64,000 nt of DNA from an uncultured Verrucomicrobia subdivision 3 bacterium (GTDB taxonomy: Bacteria > Verrucomicrobiota > Verrucomicrobiia > Limisphaerales > DASXHY01): assembly GCA_937890005.1 (NCBI GenBank), contig CALBZA010000017.1:1-64000 (forward strand). Direction: 5' to 3'. Position 1 is the first letter of the stretch. Each line of letters opens with the position of its first letter. Shown piece by piece: positions 8,656 through 16,729 of the stretch. The notes under the pieces were generated by a model. The model saw only the letters and a list, made by a program, of their open reading frames with translations. It had not been told where the DNA came from and did not search any database. The translations under genes and the position numbers were made by a program.

Positions 8656-8672
8656 AAGCTGGCCTCGTGCCA
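8656..8672 (-). promoter_or_regulatory. Candidate sigma-54 promoter (-24/-12) of hpf-grpE operon
   Basis: The minus strand reads TGGCACGAGGCCAGCTT. It has a perfect TGGCACG -24 box, and GC sits at the required distance (GG at 8671-8670, GC at 8659-8658). A start near 8646 would leave a leader of about 44 or 128 nt, depending on which hpf start is used. A histidine kinase and a sigma-54 activator are encoded just across the divergent spacer, which makes the call more credible. Confidence 0.5.
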
Positions 8673-8959
8673 TCGGCGTTCTTTCCAAATCCCGTGGGGA
8701 ATTCGGAGAAGTCGGCCGCGAGACAACGACGCTTCCGGCTGTTTTCGTTCCGATGCCGGTCGTTTTTGTTTCGATTGCAACGAGGAGACCGGCGCTGTCG
8801 CCAATTCGAAGCCGTTGTGGAAGGGTGTCGTGTAATTGAAGAAAAGCGCAGCTGCTGCTCGGATGCGGGTTCTTTTGACCCGTCGATTGAAGCGAGGATT
8901 CGACGGGTTCGATTGCATCGTCGCCGCAGTGGCACACAGATGGCTAAAGGAAGTCCATC
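8673..8959. other. Remainder of the divergent regulatory spacer, hpf operon / kinase operon
   Basis: The spacer between the divergent operons has no credible gene. It carries the hpf-side sigma-54-like element just outside this interval and an inverted repeat at 8878-8908. An AAAGGAAG ribosome binding site for the 8960 gene lies at its right end. Confidence 0.5.
8878..8908. promoter_or_regulatory. Inverted repeat, possible activator binding site
   Basis: Two perfect nine-base arms, ACCCGTCGA (8878-8886) and TCGACGGGT (8900-8908), flank a 13-base spacer. It lies about 210-260 bases upstream of the predicted hpf transcription start and about 50 bases before the 8960 gene. No T tract follows on either strand, so it does not look like a terminator. 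The position suits an enhancer for an NtrC-type activator. Confidence 0.35.
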
Positions 8960-9487
8960 ATGACTGAAATCACAATCATTCGAACCATTGCCGCGATCGC
9001 GTTGTTTGGGGCGCTCGGGCTGATTGTCAAAGCGCTCGTCGCACCCCGGCGGCGCGACAAATTCCTGGAGGAGATTCTGGACAGCATGATGGAGCCCGAA
9101 CCGGTCGGGTCGTCCGACCGGGTTCCACATGCGTCGGTTGCTCTGGATGACGCGCTTGCCGAAAGTCTGCTTCGTCATTTTGAACAATCCGCAACGTCGG
9201 GTCATGTGCTGGCGGCGCTGGCATCGCACGGCGGTGGAATGCCGGAGCCAGACGTGGCTTCTGCGGTGAACGACCGGTTGAGTCGTCTGCACAAACGGGA
9301 CCTGCCTGAATCGGTGATCCGGAAAGTGGTTAGCATTCTTGCCCGGGCCGACCTGGCGGCGGTGGAAGGAGGCCGGGTGGAACTCACCACTGCGGGCAAA
9401 CGTCTCCAGGCGCTGCTCCAAGTGCGTTCGCCCGGACATTCCGCCGCGCCTGTTTTTGTTTCGCGCTCGATGGTTGCGGCGGATTAG
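8960..9487 (+). CDS. Membrane-anchored protein with a winged-helix-like region, function unknown
   Basis: This 175-residue protein has one N-terminal membrane helix (about residues 8-27, IRTIAAIALFGALGLIVKAL), a basic stop-transfer APRRR, a linker, and a globular part. The segment SGHVLAALASHGG...VVSILARADLAAVEGGRVELTTAGKRL reads like a PadR/MarR-type winged helix with its wing. That assignment is by eye only. AAAGGAAG precedes the ATG. The histidine kinase gene starts 19 bases downstream, so it probably belongs to the same signalling operon. Confidence 0.6.
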   Translation: MTEITIIRTIAAIALFGALGLIVKALVAPRRRDKFLEEILDSMMEPEPVGSSDRVPHASVALDDALAESLLRHFEQSATSGHVLAALASHGGGMPEPDVASAVNDRLSRLHKRDLPESVIRKVVSILARADLAAVEGGRVELTTAGKRLQALLQVRSPGHSAAPVFVSRSMVAAD

Positions 9488-9506
9488 ACTTCTGCCGTTC
9501 CGATCC

Positions 9507-10565
9507 ATGGACGCAAAGGTTTCATTCAGGCTCACTGAACTCGTGATTGCCGCCGCGATCATCGGGGCGGCGCTTTTTTGGGCGGAGCGAACCGCCTGGC
9601 GGGAGATCAGCGCGTTGCGGGCGGAGATGAATGTGGATCAGATCGAGAGGCTCGCCGTCGCTGACCATGCCCAGGCGGAACGTTTCGTCACGGAAACGAA
9701 TGCGGCTCTTACCCGGGTGCAACGGTTCCTCTTTCTTTCGTTGCTGGGCTTGCTTGCCAGCGGAACGATCGTGCTTGTGTTTGCGTATCGCAGAATGATC
9801 GCTCCGCTGCGCACGAATCTGACTGAAAGCCGTGCGATCATCGAACGACAGGAGAAACTGGCGTCGCTCGGCGTGCTGGCCACGGGCATCGCGCATGAAA
9901 TCCGCAATCCGCTCACGGCGATCAAAGTCCGGCTCTTCAGCCTCAAGGCAAACAATCGGCCCGGCACTTCCGATCATGAAGACGTGGAAGTGATTGAGAA
10001 TGAGATCGACCGGCTGGAGAGAATCGTTCGCGATTTCCTGCAATTCGCCCGTCCGTCCGAGCCGGATCTCCAGGAGGTTTCAGCGGCGAAATTGCTTCAG
10101 GATGCCGTCGGGCTGCTGGCATCCGATCTGGCGAAACGATCGGTCATCCTCAAGCTGCAGCTTGAAACCGACCAGACCGTCCGGGCCGACTGCAACAAGA
10201 TGAAGCAGGTGTTGATCAACTTCATTCAGAACGCCGCGGACAGCATGGAGAATGGCGGAACCGTTACACTTCGCACCTATGTCGATGAACAATCGCTGCA
10301 GGGCAGAATCGTTCCTGTGGTCGTGTTGGAGATCGCGGACACCGGCGGCGGAATTCCGCCGGAAGTGCAGAAGCGGTTGTTCGATCCGTTCTTTACCACG
10401 AAGGAAAACGGCACCGGCCTCGGGCTGTGCATCGCGGCGCGGATTGTGGAAACGCATGGCGGTGTGATTCATTATGAAACGCAGATGAATCGCGGCACCA
10501 CCTTCAGCATTGTGCTGCCGCTCGCATTCAAAGATGAAAACCAAACCCAGGATTCTGCTCGTTGA
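9507..10565 (+). CDS. Membrane histidine kinase of the NtrB class
   Basis: This 352-residue sensor kinase has two membrane helices (about 9-27 and 72-95) bounding a small periplasmic segment. HisKA follows with His130 in ATGIAHEIRNPLTAIK, then an HATPase domain with N box INFIQNAADSM, G1 DTGGGIP, and F/G2 region DPFFTTKENGTGLGL. The class phosphorylates an NtrC-like partner, encoded by the next gene, which overlaps by 32 bases. The frame opens further upstream, but the ATG at 9507 gives a sensible N-terminus, though its ribosome binding site is weak. The signal is unknown because the sensor segment is short. Confidence 0.92.
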   Translation: MDAKVSFRLTELVIAAAIIGAALFWAERTAWREISALRAEMNVDQIERLAVADHAQAERFVTETNAALTRVQRFLFLSLLGLLASGTIVLVFAYRRMIAPLRTNLTESRAIIERQEKLASLGVLATGIAHEIRNPLTAIKVRLFSLKANNRPGTSDHEDVEVIENEIDRLERIVRDFLQFARPSEPDLQEVSAAKLLQDAVGLLASDLAKRSVILKLQLETDQTVRADCNKMKQVLINFIQNAADSMENGGTVTLRTYVDEQSLQGRIVPVVVLEIADTGGGIPPEVQKRLFDPFFTTKENGTGLGLCIAARIVETHGGVIHYETQMNRGTTFSIVLPLAFKDENQTQDSAR

Positions 10566-11964
10566 GGATGACACGAACATCGCCACCGGACTGCAGAAGG
10601 TGATGCGTGCGACCGGCTACGACGTCACGGCGGTGAGCCGCGGCGACGATGGCCTGGAGAAAGCGCTTGCCGAATCGTTTGACATCGTGGTCACCGATTT
10701 GAAGCTTCCCGGACTTGATGGTCTGGAGCTGGTGCGTCAGTTGCATCAGGCGAAGCCAAAGCTGCCGATCATTCTCGTGACCGCGCACGGCACCACGGAG
10801 GTCGCGATCGAGGCGACGCGATGGGGCGCATTTGACTACGTTCCGAAACCGTTCGAAGTGGACGAGCTTCTCGATCTCACCGCCAAGGCGCTCGAAAGCA
10901 GCCGGTTGATGTCCGAGCCGGTGGAAATGGGCGAATCCGTTTCGAACCGCACTGCGATCGTTGGCAACAGCCGCGTCATGCAAAGCATCTACAAGGAGAT
11001 CGGCCGCATCGCGGCGACATCCGTCACGGTGCTGATCCGCGGTGAAACGGGAACGGGGAAGGAGCTGATTGCCCGCGCCATTTACCAGCACAGCGATCGC
11101 GCGGGCGCTCCGTTCATTGCGATCAATTGCGCTGCGATTCCGGAGACGTTGCTGGAGAGCGAATTGTTCGGACACGAACGCGGCTCGTTCACAGGCGCCG
11201 ACGCGCGACGAATTGGACGATTCGAACAGGCCAATGGAGGAACCATCTTCCTGGATGAAATCGGTGACATGAATCCGAACCTGCAGGCCAAGCTGCTGCG
11301 GGTGCTTCAGGAGAAAACGATCCAGCGTGTTGGCGGGCGGGAGAATGTTCCGGTCGATGTACGGGTCATTGCCGCCACACATCGCGATCTGGAGGCGGCG
11401 ATCCGTGAACGTCTGTTCCGTGAGGATCTTTACTATCGGTTGAGCGTGGTCACGATCAAGCTGCCGCCCCTCAGCCAGCGGGTGGACGACATTCCGGACA
11501 TGGTCCGGTATTTCCTGCGTCGCTACGGTCCTGAAGCCGGTGTTGCCGCGCCGGCCATCACGCCCGAGGCCATTGCATTCCTGCAAAGCCAGCCGTGGCC
11601 GGGCAATGTGCGTGAGCTGGAAAACACCGTTCGCAAGGCACTGTTGAATGCGCGCGACTTCACCATCAGCGCGGATCACGTGCGGGACGTCCTGAACAAG
11701 GCACGCGAGCCGGTCGCCAGCTCGCAGCAATCCCACGCCGCGTATATCACGGAGCTCATGGATCGCGTCGAGCGCGGCGAAATCCGGAATGCGTTTGAAA
11801 AGATGCTGTCGGATCTCGAACCGGAACTTTACGCACAGGCCATCCGGCGGGCGGACGGCAACATCACCCGGGCGGCACAATGGCTTGGCATCACGCGGTT
11901 GAAGATGCGGGAGAAGCTAAAGGAATTTGGACTGCATCCGAAACAGGAGGGTGAGGCTGAATAA
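10534..11964 (+). CDS. NtrC-family sigma-54-dependent response regulator
   Basis: This 476-residue activator has a receiver domain (1-120, Asp55), an AAA+ domain and a C-terminal Fis-type helix-turn-helix (ITRAAQWLGITRLKMREKLKEFG). The AAA+ domain carries Walker A GETGTGKE at 170-177, sigma-54 contact loop GSFTGA at 217-222 (a variant of GAFTGA), Walker B GTIFLDEIGD near 236-245, and WPGNVRELEN. It remodels sigma-54 RNA polymerase at enhancer-dependent promoters. It overlaps the upstream kinase gene and should be its partner. Sigma-54-like elements lie before the nearby hpf and response regulator operons. Confidence 0.94.
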   Translation: MKTKPRILLVEDDTNIATGLQKVMRATGYDVTAVSRGDDGLEKALAESFDIVVTDLKLPGLDGLELVRQLHQAKPKLPIILVTAHGTTEVAIEATRWGAFDYVPKPFEVDELLDLTAKALESSRLMSEPVEMGESVSNRTAIVGNSRVMQSIYKEIGRIAATSVTVLIRGETGTGKELIARAIYQHSDRAGAPFIAINCAAIPETLLESELFGHERGSFTGADARRIGRFEQANGGTIFLDEIGDMNPNLQAKLLRVLQEKTIQRVGGRENVPVDVRVIAATHRDLEAAIRERLFREDLYYRLSVVTIKLPPLSQRVDDIPDMVRYFLRRYGPEAGVAAPAITPEAIAFLQSQPWPGNVRELENTVRKALLNARDFTISADHVRDVLNKAREPVASSQQSHAAYITELMDRVERGEIRNAFEKMLSDLEPELYAQAIRRADGNITRAAQWLGITRLKMREKLKEFGLHPKQEGEAE

Positions 11965-12242
11965 AAGCGCAAGCAGGGCGGTCAGGAAAGGATTGCCATT
12001 TTCGTTGTCCGACGCTCTGATTCTGGCGTGGATTCGTTCATGGGAGGGATTCAGGTGTTGGCGGCAAGCGTTTACAGATTGGTTGCAATGATCCGTGTCG
12101 AAGCTGGCGCAACGGACGTGCAGGCATCGTTGTTTGAAGTTTCTTTGAATGACACGGCCAGGGCGCCATTAGATTCCGTGCCAAGGCTTTCTTTTAGTTC
12201 CGCATGGCGACGGGCGGTTTCCTTTGATTGGAAAGGCGGTCA

Positions 12243-14357
12243 ATGACAGGGCTCCACGATCTGTTGCGACAGCAGGCGCTCCGGCATTTCGGCAATGAAG
12301 ACGCGATTCCGGAGGAATGGCGTGAATTTCTCAGGACGGTCAGTGAGACATACGTGCGTTTTGATCAGGAACTCGCGCGCACTTCACCAACTTCGCTTGC
12401 GGCATTGGCGCCTCCCGCCGAGTCCGGTTCCGGCCACACGACTTTCGAGGAACGTTCCCGTCTCAAGTTTATCTTTGACGCGCTGCCGATCGGCATCTGC
12501 CTCAACATCACCCGCGCCGATGGCACCACGTCGCGCGTGATCAACGACGCGCATTTCCGCATCGCAGGAATTACTCGCGAACAGGACAAACCAGAAACCT
12601 GGCTGCGGATCACACATCCGGAAGATCGGGAACGTCAGGCAAAGCTTTTCCGCGAACTCGAGCAAAAGGGATCGGGACAGTTTTCGTGCGATAAACGCTA
12701 CGTGCATCAGGACGGACGCATCGTCTGGGTGATGTTTTCCCTCGAACGTCGCAGGCGGCCGGATGGCGGATTCGAGGATCTTTCGTCCGTGGTGGACATC
12801 ACACGGCGCAAGGTGGCTGAGGAGGAGCTGCGGCAGCTTCACGAACAGCACGAGCTGATTCTGAACTCGATCGGTGAAGGCGTGTTCAGCATCGATTCGC
12901 ACGGTTGTCTCACCTTCGACAATCCTGCTGCCCGCGGGTTGTTCGGCGATCAGGCAGGTGAATGGATCGGCCGTCCGGCACATCGGACTTTCAATCACAC
13001 CCGAGCTAACGGCACGCCGCGTCCGGAACAGGATTGTCCGTTCCTGAAAACGTTGGTCGATGGCCGGATTCACCATGCCAGCAACGATTTCTTCTGGCGG
13101 AAGGACGGCTCGGGATTTCCGGTGGATTACGTCAGTACACCCGTTCATGACATCCGCGGAAAGATCATTGGAGCGACGGTTGTTTTTACGGACATCAGCG
13201 AACGGAAGCGGATTCAGGCGCAGCTGGTTCAATCGCAGAAGATGGAAACGGTCGGGCGCCTGGCGGGCGGCATCGCGCACGAATTCAACAGCATCATGAC
13301 GGCCATCATCGGCCACAGCGAACTGCTGCTGCAGGATCTGCCGGCCGGCGATTCTCTTTGTTTCAGTGTCTCCGAGATTCGCCGCGCTGCCGAACGTGCG
13401 GCGACTTTGACGCGGCAACTTCTGGCCTATGGCCGGCGGCAGATTCTCCGGATGGAAGTGCTCGATCTCAACGATGTCCTTCGCGGAATGGAGAACACGC
13501 TGCGCCATCTCGGCGGCACGAATGTGCAGCTCTCGCTGCGTTATGATCCGGACCTCGATCGTGTGCGCGCCGACGTCGGCCAGATGGAGCAGGTGATCAT
13601 CAACATGGCGATGAACGCCGTCGAGGCGATGCCCGCGGGCGGCAAACTGGACCTGACCACTTCGAATGTTCTCATCAGCGAAGATAGTGCTGAAGAAGGT
13701 GAACTCAGGGCTGGCAGCTACGTAACACTTTCGATTGCCGACACCGGACGTGGAATGAGCGACGAGCTGAAGCAGCGGATTTTCGAACCGTTCTTTACCA
13801 CGAAGGGAATTGGTCAAGGACCGGGTCTCGGTCTCGCGACCTGTTACGGCATCATCAAGCAGCTGGGTGGACACATTGCGGTGACGAGCAAACCGGGCTG
13901 CGGTTCCACGTTCACGATTTACCTGCCGAAGGTGATGGATTCGGTGGCGAAAAAAGTTCCCGCCGGTGTGGAGGATCTTGTGCGCGGGACGGAAGCCATT
14001 CTTCTCGTGGAAGACGATCCGATGCTGCGCGACGTCACCGTCACAGTCCTGAAACGCCTGGGTTACGATGTCCTCGCTGCGGCTGACGGGATCGAGGCGT
14101 TGAAGCTTGTCGAAAACCGCACGGGAAAGATCGATCTGCTCCTGACCGACATCCTGATGCCACAGATCGACGGTCGGGATCTGGCAGATCGCGTGCGGCG
14201 GATTTGTCCGAACACGAAGGTTCTGTTCATTTCTGCATTTCCGGAACATTCGAACGGGAACTTCGATCCTTCCCAACTCACTGCGCCGCTCCTTCACAAG
14301 CCATTCCCCCCGGCGGCGTTGGCCCGAATGGTCCGGCAGGTGTTGGATTGCAGCTGA
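12243..14357 (+). CDS. Hybrid histidine kinase with PAS domains and C-terminal receiver
   Basis: This 704-residue cytosolic protein shows no membrane segment. It has two PAS/PAC units (about 72-195 and 203-322, the latter with FFWRKDGSGFPVDY and VVFTDISERKR) and HisKA with His346 in AGGIAHEFNSIMTAIIGHSEL. An HATPase follows, with NMAMNAVEAM, DTGRGMS and FEPFFTTKGIGQGPGLGLATCYG, then a receiver domain from about residue 583 (ILLVEDDPML...LLLTDILMPQIDG...LHKPF). AAGG six bases before the ATG at 12243 supports this start over the TTG at 12228. No partner gene is adjacent. The 278 bases upstream show no gene. Confidence 0.92.
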   Translation: MTGLHDLLRQQALRHFGNEDAIPEEWREFLRTVSETYVRFDQELARTSPTSLAALAPPAESGSGHTTFEERSRLKFIFDALPIGICLNITRADGTTSRVINDAHFRIAGITREQDKPETWLRITHPEDRERQAKLFRELEQKGSGQFSCDKRYVHQDGRIVWVMFSLERRRRPDGGFEDLSSVVDITRRKVAEEELRQLHEQHELILNSIGEGVFSIDSHGCLTFDNPAARGLFGDQAGEWIGRPAHRTFNHTRANGTPRPEQDCPFLKTLVDGRIHHASNDFFWRKDGSGFPVDYVSTPVHDIRGKIIGATVVFTDISERKRIQAQLVQSQKMETVGRLAGGIAHEFNSIMTAIIGHSELLLQDLPAGDSLCFSVSEIRRAAERAATLTRQLLAYGRRQILRMEVLDLNDVLRGMENTLRHLGGTNVQLSLRYDPDLDRVRADVGQMEQVIINMAMNAVEAMPAGGKLDLTTSNVLISEDSAEEGELRAGSYVTLSIADTGRGMSDELKQRIFEPFFTTKGIGQGPGLGLATCYGIIKQLGGHIAVTSKPGCGSTFTIYLPKVMDSVAKKVPAGVEDLVRGTEAILLVEDDPMLRDVTVTVLKRLGYDVLAAADGIEALKLVENRTGKIDLLLTDILMPQIDGRDLADRVRRICPNTKVLFISAFPEHSNGNFDPSQLTAPLLHKPFPPAALARMVRQVLDCS

Positions 14358-14420
14358 CTTTCGATGACAAACCTTTTGAAGTGACTTCGTTCCTCGATCT
14401 TCGATCATTGCCATCCACTT

Positions 14421-14924
14421 ATGCAGAAGATTGAACCACCCGATGCGCATCATCTGTCCGCCGCAATTGGCTGGCTTGAACTCGGAAACATGTCCGAGGC
14501 GGAGGCCGAACTGAACCGCGTTTCGGCGACGCTTCAATGTCATCCCGACGTTCTTGAAGTGCGCTGGGTGCTTGCGGCGGAGGCGGAGAATTGGGACGCA
14601 GGGCTGCAGGTCGCACGCACGCTCGTCAAGATGGCTCCGGGCCGTTCGTCCGGCTGGCTGCACCAGGCTTACGCGATCCGGCGCGCCACGGGCGGAGGCG
14701 TTCGGGCGGCTCAGGAGGCGTTGCTTCCAGCATTTGGAAAATTTCCGAAGGAGCCGACGATTCCCTACAACCTGTCGTGTTACGCCTGCCAGTTGAACAA
14801 TCTCGATGAAGCGCGCGTCTGGCTTCAACGCGCATTCGAGGCGGGAGACAAGGATACGATCAAAACAATGGCGTTGGCGGATTTGGATCTGAAACCGCTT
14901 TGGGAAGAGATCCGCACGCTGTGA
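14421..14924 (+). CDS. TPR-containing protein
   Basis: This 167-residue soluble protein is built of about four helical hairpins with TPR-like spacing: AIGWLELGNMSEAEAELNRV, VRWVLAAEAENWDAGLQVARTL, WLHQAYAIRRATGG, and NLSCYACQLNNLDEARVWLQRAFEAGD. TPR proteins mediate protein contacts, and no enzyme domain is present. It follows the hybrid kinase by 63 bases on the same strand and might be cotranscribed with it, which is inference only. Confidence 0.75.
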   Translation: MQKIEPPDAHHLSAAIGWLELGNMSEAEAELNRVSATLQCHPDVLEVRWVLAAEAENWDAGLQVARTLVKMAPGRSSGWLHQAYAIRRATGGGVRAAQEALLPAFGKFPKEPTIPYNLSCYACQLNNLDEARVWLQRAFEAGDKDTIKTMALADLDLKPLWEEIRTL

Positions 14925-14962
14925 TCGAAGTGGGGATTTTCAGGGAACGTCAGATTTCCATC

Positions 14963-15113
14963 TCTCATTAACACCGTGCTTCAGCACGGTGATATGGGGC
15001 TGAATTGAAGAAGCTGTTTCAACAGCTTTGCTTTCGAAACACAGAAACCTGTTAAAACAGCTGAGCGCCGCAATGGCCGCCGTTTCACCGCGCTGAAGCG
15101 CGGTGCTATGAGA
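14963..15113. repeat. MITE/REP-like element with nested palindromes, copy 1
   Basis: The 151-bp element starts with TCTCAT and ends with ATGAGA. Just inside each end is a palindrome: CACCGTGCTTCAGCACGGTG at 14972-14991 and CACCGCGCTGAAGCGCGGTG at 15086-15105. The two ends are also inverted copies of each other over about 22 bp. A second inverted pair lies inside (AAGCTGTTTCAACAGCTT at 15011-15028 and CCTGTTAAAACAGCT at 15048-15062). A related copy lies at 37208-37322. No transposase is in the window. Confidence 0.7.
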
Positions 15114-15203
15114 ACTGAAATCATCGGAATCAATGCGTTTTCCACCAGCTCGATTTGCTCGCCCACCTTGACCTGGCTCCTGTGCGTCCTTACGTTCCGT
15201 TAC

Positions 15204-15473
15204 ATGGCGAAATCAAACAGCAAGAAGCCTGCGAAGAAGAAAGCGATTCTGTTGGGCGTTGGACTCGATTCTGATGGCCACAAGCGCGTGACGACCGGTC
15301 CGAACTTTGCGCTGGTCGGTGGTTCAGAGGAGACCCATGAGGTCATGACGGAGAAAGTCATCAAGATCAACGAGAAGCTTTCCGCCAAGGGAAAACAGCT
15401 GGAAGACGTGAGCCGCGAAGAGTTCGATGACATCGCGCATTCGGTGGGATTGCATCGGCCCAATCGAAACTGA
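15204..15473 (+). CDS. Small basic protein of unknown function
   Basis: This 89-residue protein has a Lys-rich N-terminus (MAKSNSKKPAKKKAILLGVG), followed by LDSDGHKRVTTGPNFALVGGSEETHEVMTEKVIKINEKL and an acidic/helical end. It has no membrane segment or known motif. The frame opens upstream to 15108 inside the repeat element, so the ATG at 15204 is taken. Its composition looks like a real soluble protein, but I do not recognise the family. It stands 149 bases before nuoA. Confidence 0.65.
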   Translation: MAKSNSKKPAKKKAILLGVGLDSDGHKRVTTGPNFALVGGSEETHEVMTEKVIKINEKLSAKGKQLEDVSREEFDDIAHSVGLHRPNRN

Positions 15474-15564
15474 CGCCAACCTGCTTTCCAAACGGAAGTT
15501 GTGACGGTCTGACGATCTGGTTGTGTCCGATCTTGCTCTTTAATCCACAAAAATTGCCCATTTC

Positions 15565-15593
15565 TTGACGGGGCAGGGGTCCGTTGGTACGGT
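15565..15593 (+). promoter_or_regulatory. Candidate sigma-70-type promoter of the nuo operon
   Basis: TTGACG (15565-15570) is separated by 17 bases from TACGGT (15588-15593). The -35 box matches five of six consensus bases and the -10 box only three of six. A start near 15600 would leave about 23 bases before the nuoA ATG. The position and spacing fit, but the -10 is weak. Confidence 0.4.
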
Positions 15594-15622
15594 GCGGCGA
15601 ACTTTAGAACTGAACAGTTCGT

Positions 15623-16000
15623 ATGTCGTTCACTAATAGCCCTTACCTGCCAATTCTGGTGCTGATGATCGCAGCTCTGGGGTTTGCGCTAACGCCGCTG
15701 GCGCTTGCATGGTTGTGGGCAAGGAAGTTTTCTCCCAAAAAGGCTGGTCCCGACAAGAACGCCACTTATGAATGCGGGTTGGAATCGAAGGGCGACGCCT
15801 GGGTGCAGTTCAAGGCCGAGTATTACCTCTACGCGATCATTTTCCTGATCTTCGATGTGGAGACGATTTTCCTGCTGCCGTTCGCGGTGGCGTTTACCAG
15901 CCTGTCGGCGGGAGCATTCATCACGATGATGGTGTTCCTGTTCCTGCTGGTGGTTGGTCTTGTCTGGGCATGGAAGAAAGGAGTGCTCAGCTGGAAATAG
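15623..16000 (+). CDS. nuoA: NADH-quinone oxidoreductase subunit A
   Basis: This 125-residue membrane subunit has three helices. It carries the family loop KNATYECGLESKGDAWVQFKAEYY and the helix LYAIIFLIFDVETIFLLPFAVAF, with the conserved acidic residues of subunit A/ND3. It sits at the junction between the peripheral and membrane arms, near the quinone channel. It is first of the nuo cluster, with a candidate promoter just upstream. Confidence 0.95.
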   Translation: MSFTNSPYLPILVLMIAALGFALTPLALAWLWARKFSPKKAGPDKNATYECGLESKGDAWVQFKAEYYLYAIIFLIFDVETIFLLPFAVAFTSLSAGAFITMMVFLFLLVVGLVWAWKKGVLSWK

Positions 16001-16077
16001 ACCGGCCGACGGATAGTCCGGCGTTCAGTGATGCTGCGAAGGTTTGCGCCAAACAAGGCGCTGCTGTTTTTGATAAC

Positions 16078-16689
16078 ATGGACGAAACACTGAGAAGTGA
16101 ATTGCAGAAGCAGGGGATCGTGGTGACGACCCTTGAAGAGCTGTACAACTGGGGCCGGAAGAATTCCATCTGGCCTCTGGGGTTCGGGCTCGCCTGCTGT
16201 GCGATTGAAATGATCGCGGCGTCGATGTCGCGCTGGGATCTCGCCCGGTTCGGTGCCGAGGTTTTTCGTCCGTCGCCACGTCAGGCCGATCTGATGATCG
16301 TTGCCGGGACCGTGACCAAGAAAATGGCGCCGCAGGTCGTGCGGCTTTACAACCAGATGTCGGAGCCGAAATACGTCATCGCGATGGGCGCCTGCGCGAT
16401 TTCCGGCGGACCGTTCAAGCAGGGATACAACGTGCTGAAAGGCATCGACCGGTTCATTCCGGTGGATGTGCATATTCCCGGTTGTCCGCCCCGCCCTGAG
16501 GCGTTGCTGCATGCGTTCATGACGCTTCAGCAAAGGATTGACGATCAGAAACTCACGGGGGAAAGCCGTCCGCGTCATTTGAAAGCCGATGCTCCCAGCG
16601 AATTTCCGGTGCCGGAATACGGTGAGCACGACCTTGTGCCGTCGAAAAACTCTGAAGTATGGCAGCCGCCTCAGGTGGCCAGAACGTAA
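16078..16689 (+). CDS. nuoB: NADH-quinone oxidoreductase subunit B (N2 cluster)
   Basis: This 203-residue peripheral-arm subunit binds the terminal 4Fe-4S cluster N2, which reduces quinone. The four ligand cysteines are visible in GLACCAIEM, MGACAISGG and IPGCPPRPE. The ATG at 16078 gives a normal N-terminus, although the frame stays open far upstream. The C-terminal 40 residues after the core are a polar extension. A hairpin follows the stop at 16696-16716. Confidence 0.96.
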   Translation: MDETLRSELQKQGIVVTTLEELYNWGRKNSIWPLGFGLACCAIEMIAASMSRWDLARFGAEVFRPSPRQADLMIVAGTVTKKMAPQVVRLYNQMSEPKYVIAMGACAISGGPFKQGYNVLKGIDRFIPVDVHIPGCPPRPEALLHAFMTLQQRIDDQKLTGESRPRHLKADAPSEFPVPEYGEHDLVPSKNSEVWQPPQVART

Positions 16690-16695
16690 CGCTTT

Positions 16696-16716
16696 GAACC
16701 CGGCCTGACCGGGTTC
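16696..16716 (+). terminator. Hairpin in the nuoB-nuoC spacer, possible attenuator
   Basis: GAACCCGG (16696-16703) and CCGGGTTC (16709-16716) pair perfectly over eight bases around a five-base loop, followed by GTTCATTTT. It resembles a weak intrinsic terminator or an mRNA processing/stability hairpin inside the operon, between nuoB and the GTG-started nuoC. Confidence 0.4.
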
Positions 16717-16729
16717 GTTCATTTTAACT

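Noticed and set aside
8930..8945. A third sigma-54-like match, TGGCACACAGATGGCT, on the plus strand
   Set aside because: The GG-GC spacing is right, but transcription would begin only about four bases before the ATG at 8960 and beyond its ribosome binding site, so it is probably chance.
12028..12246. 72-codon frame before the hybrid kinase gene
   Set aside because: It has no ribosome binding site or family resemblance and overlaps the start region of the kinase gene.
14963..15113. CRISPR-like array from the repeated palindromes
   Set aside because: There are only two palindromes per element, inverted rather than direct, with no regular spacers and no cas genes.
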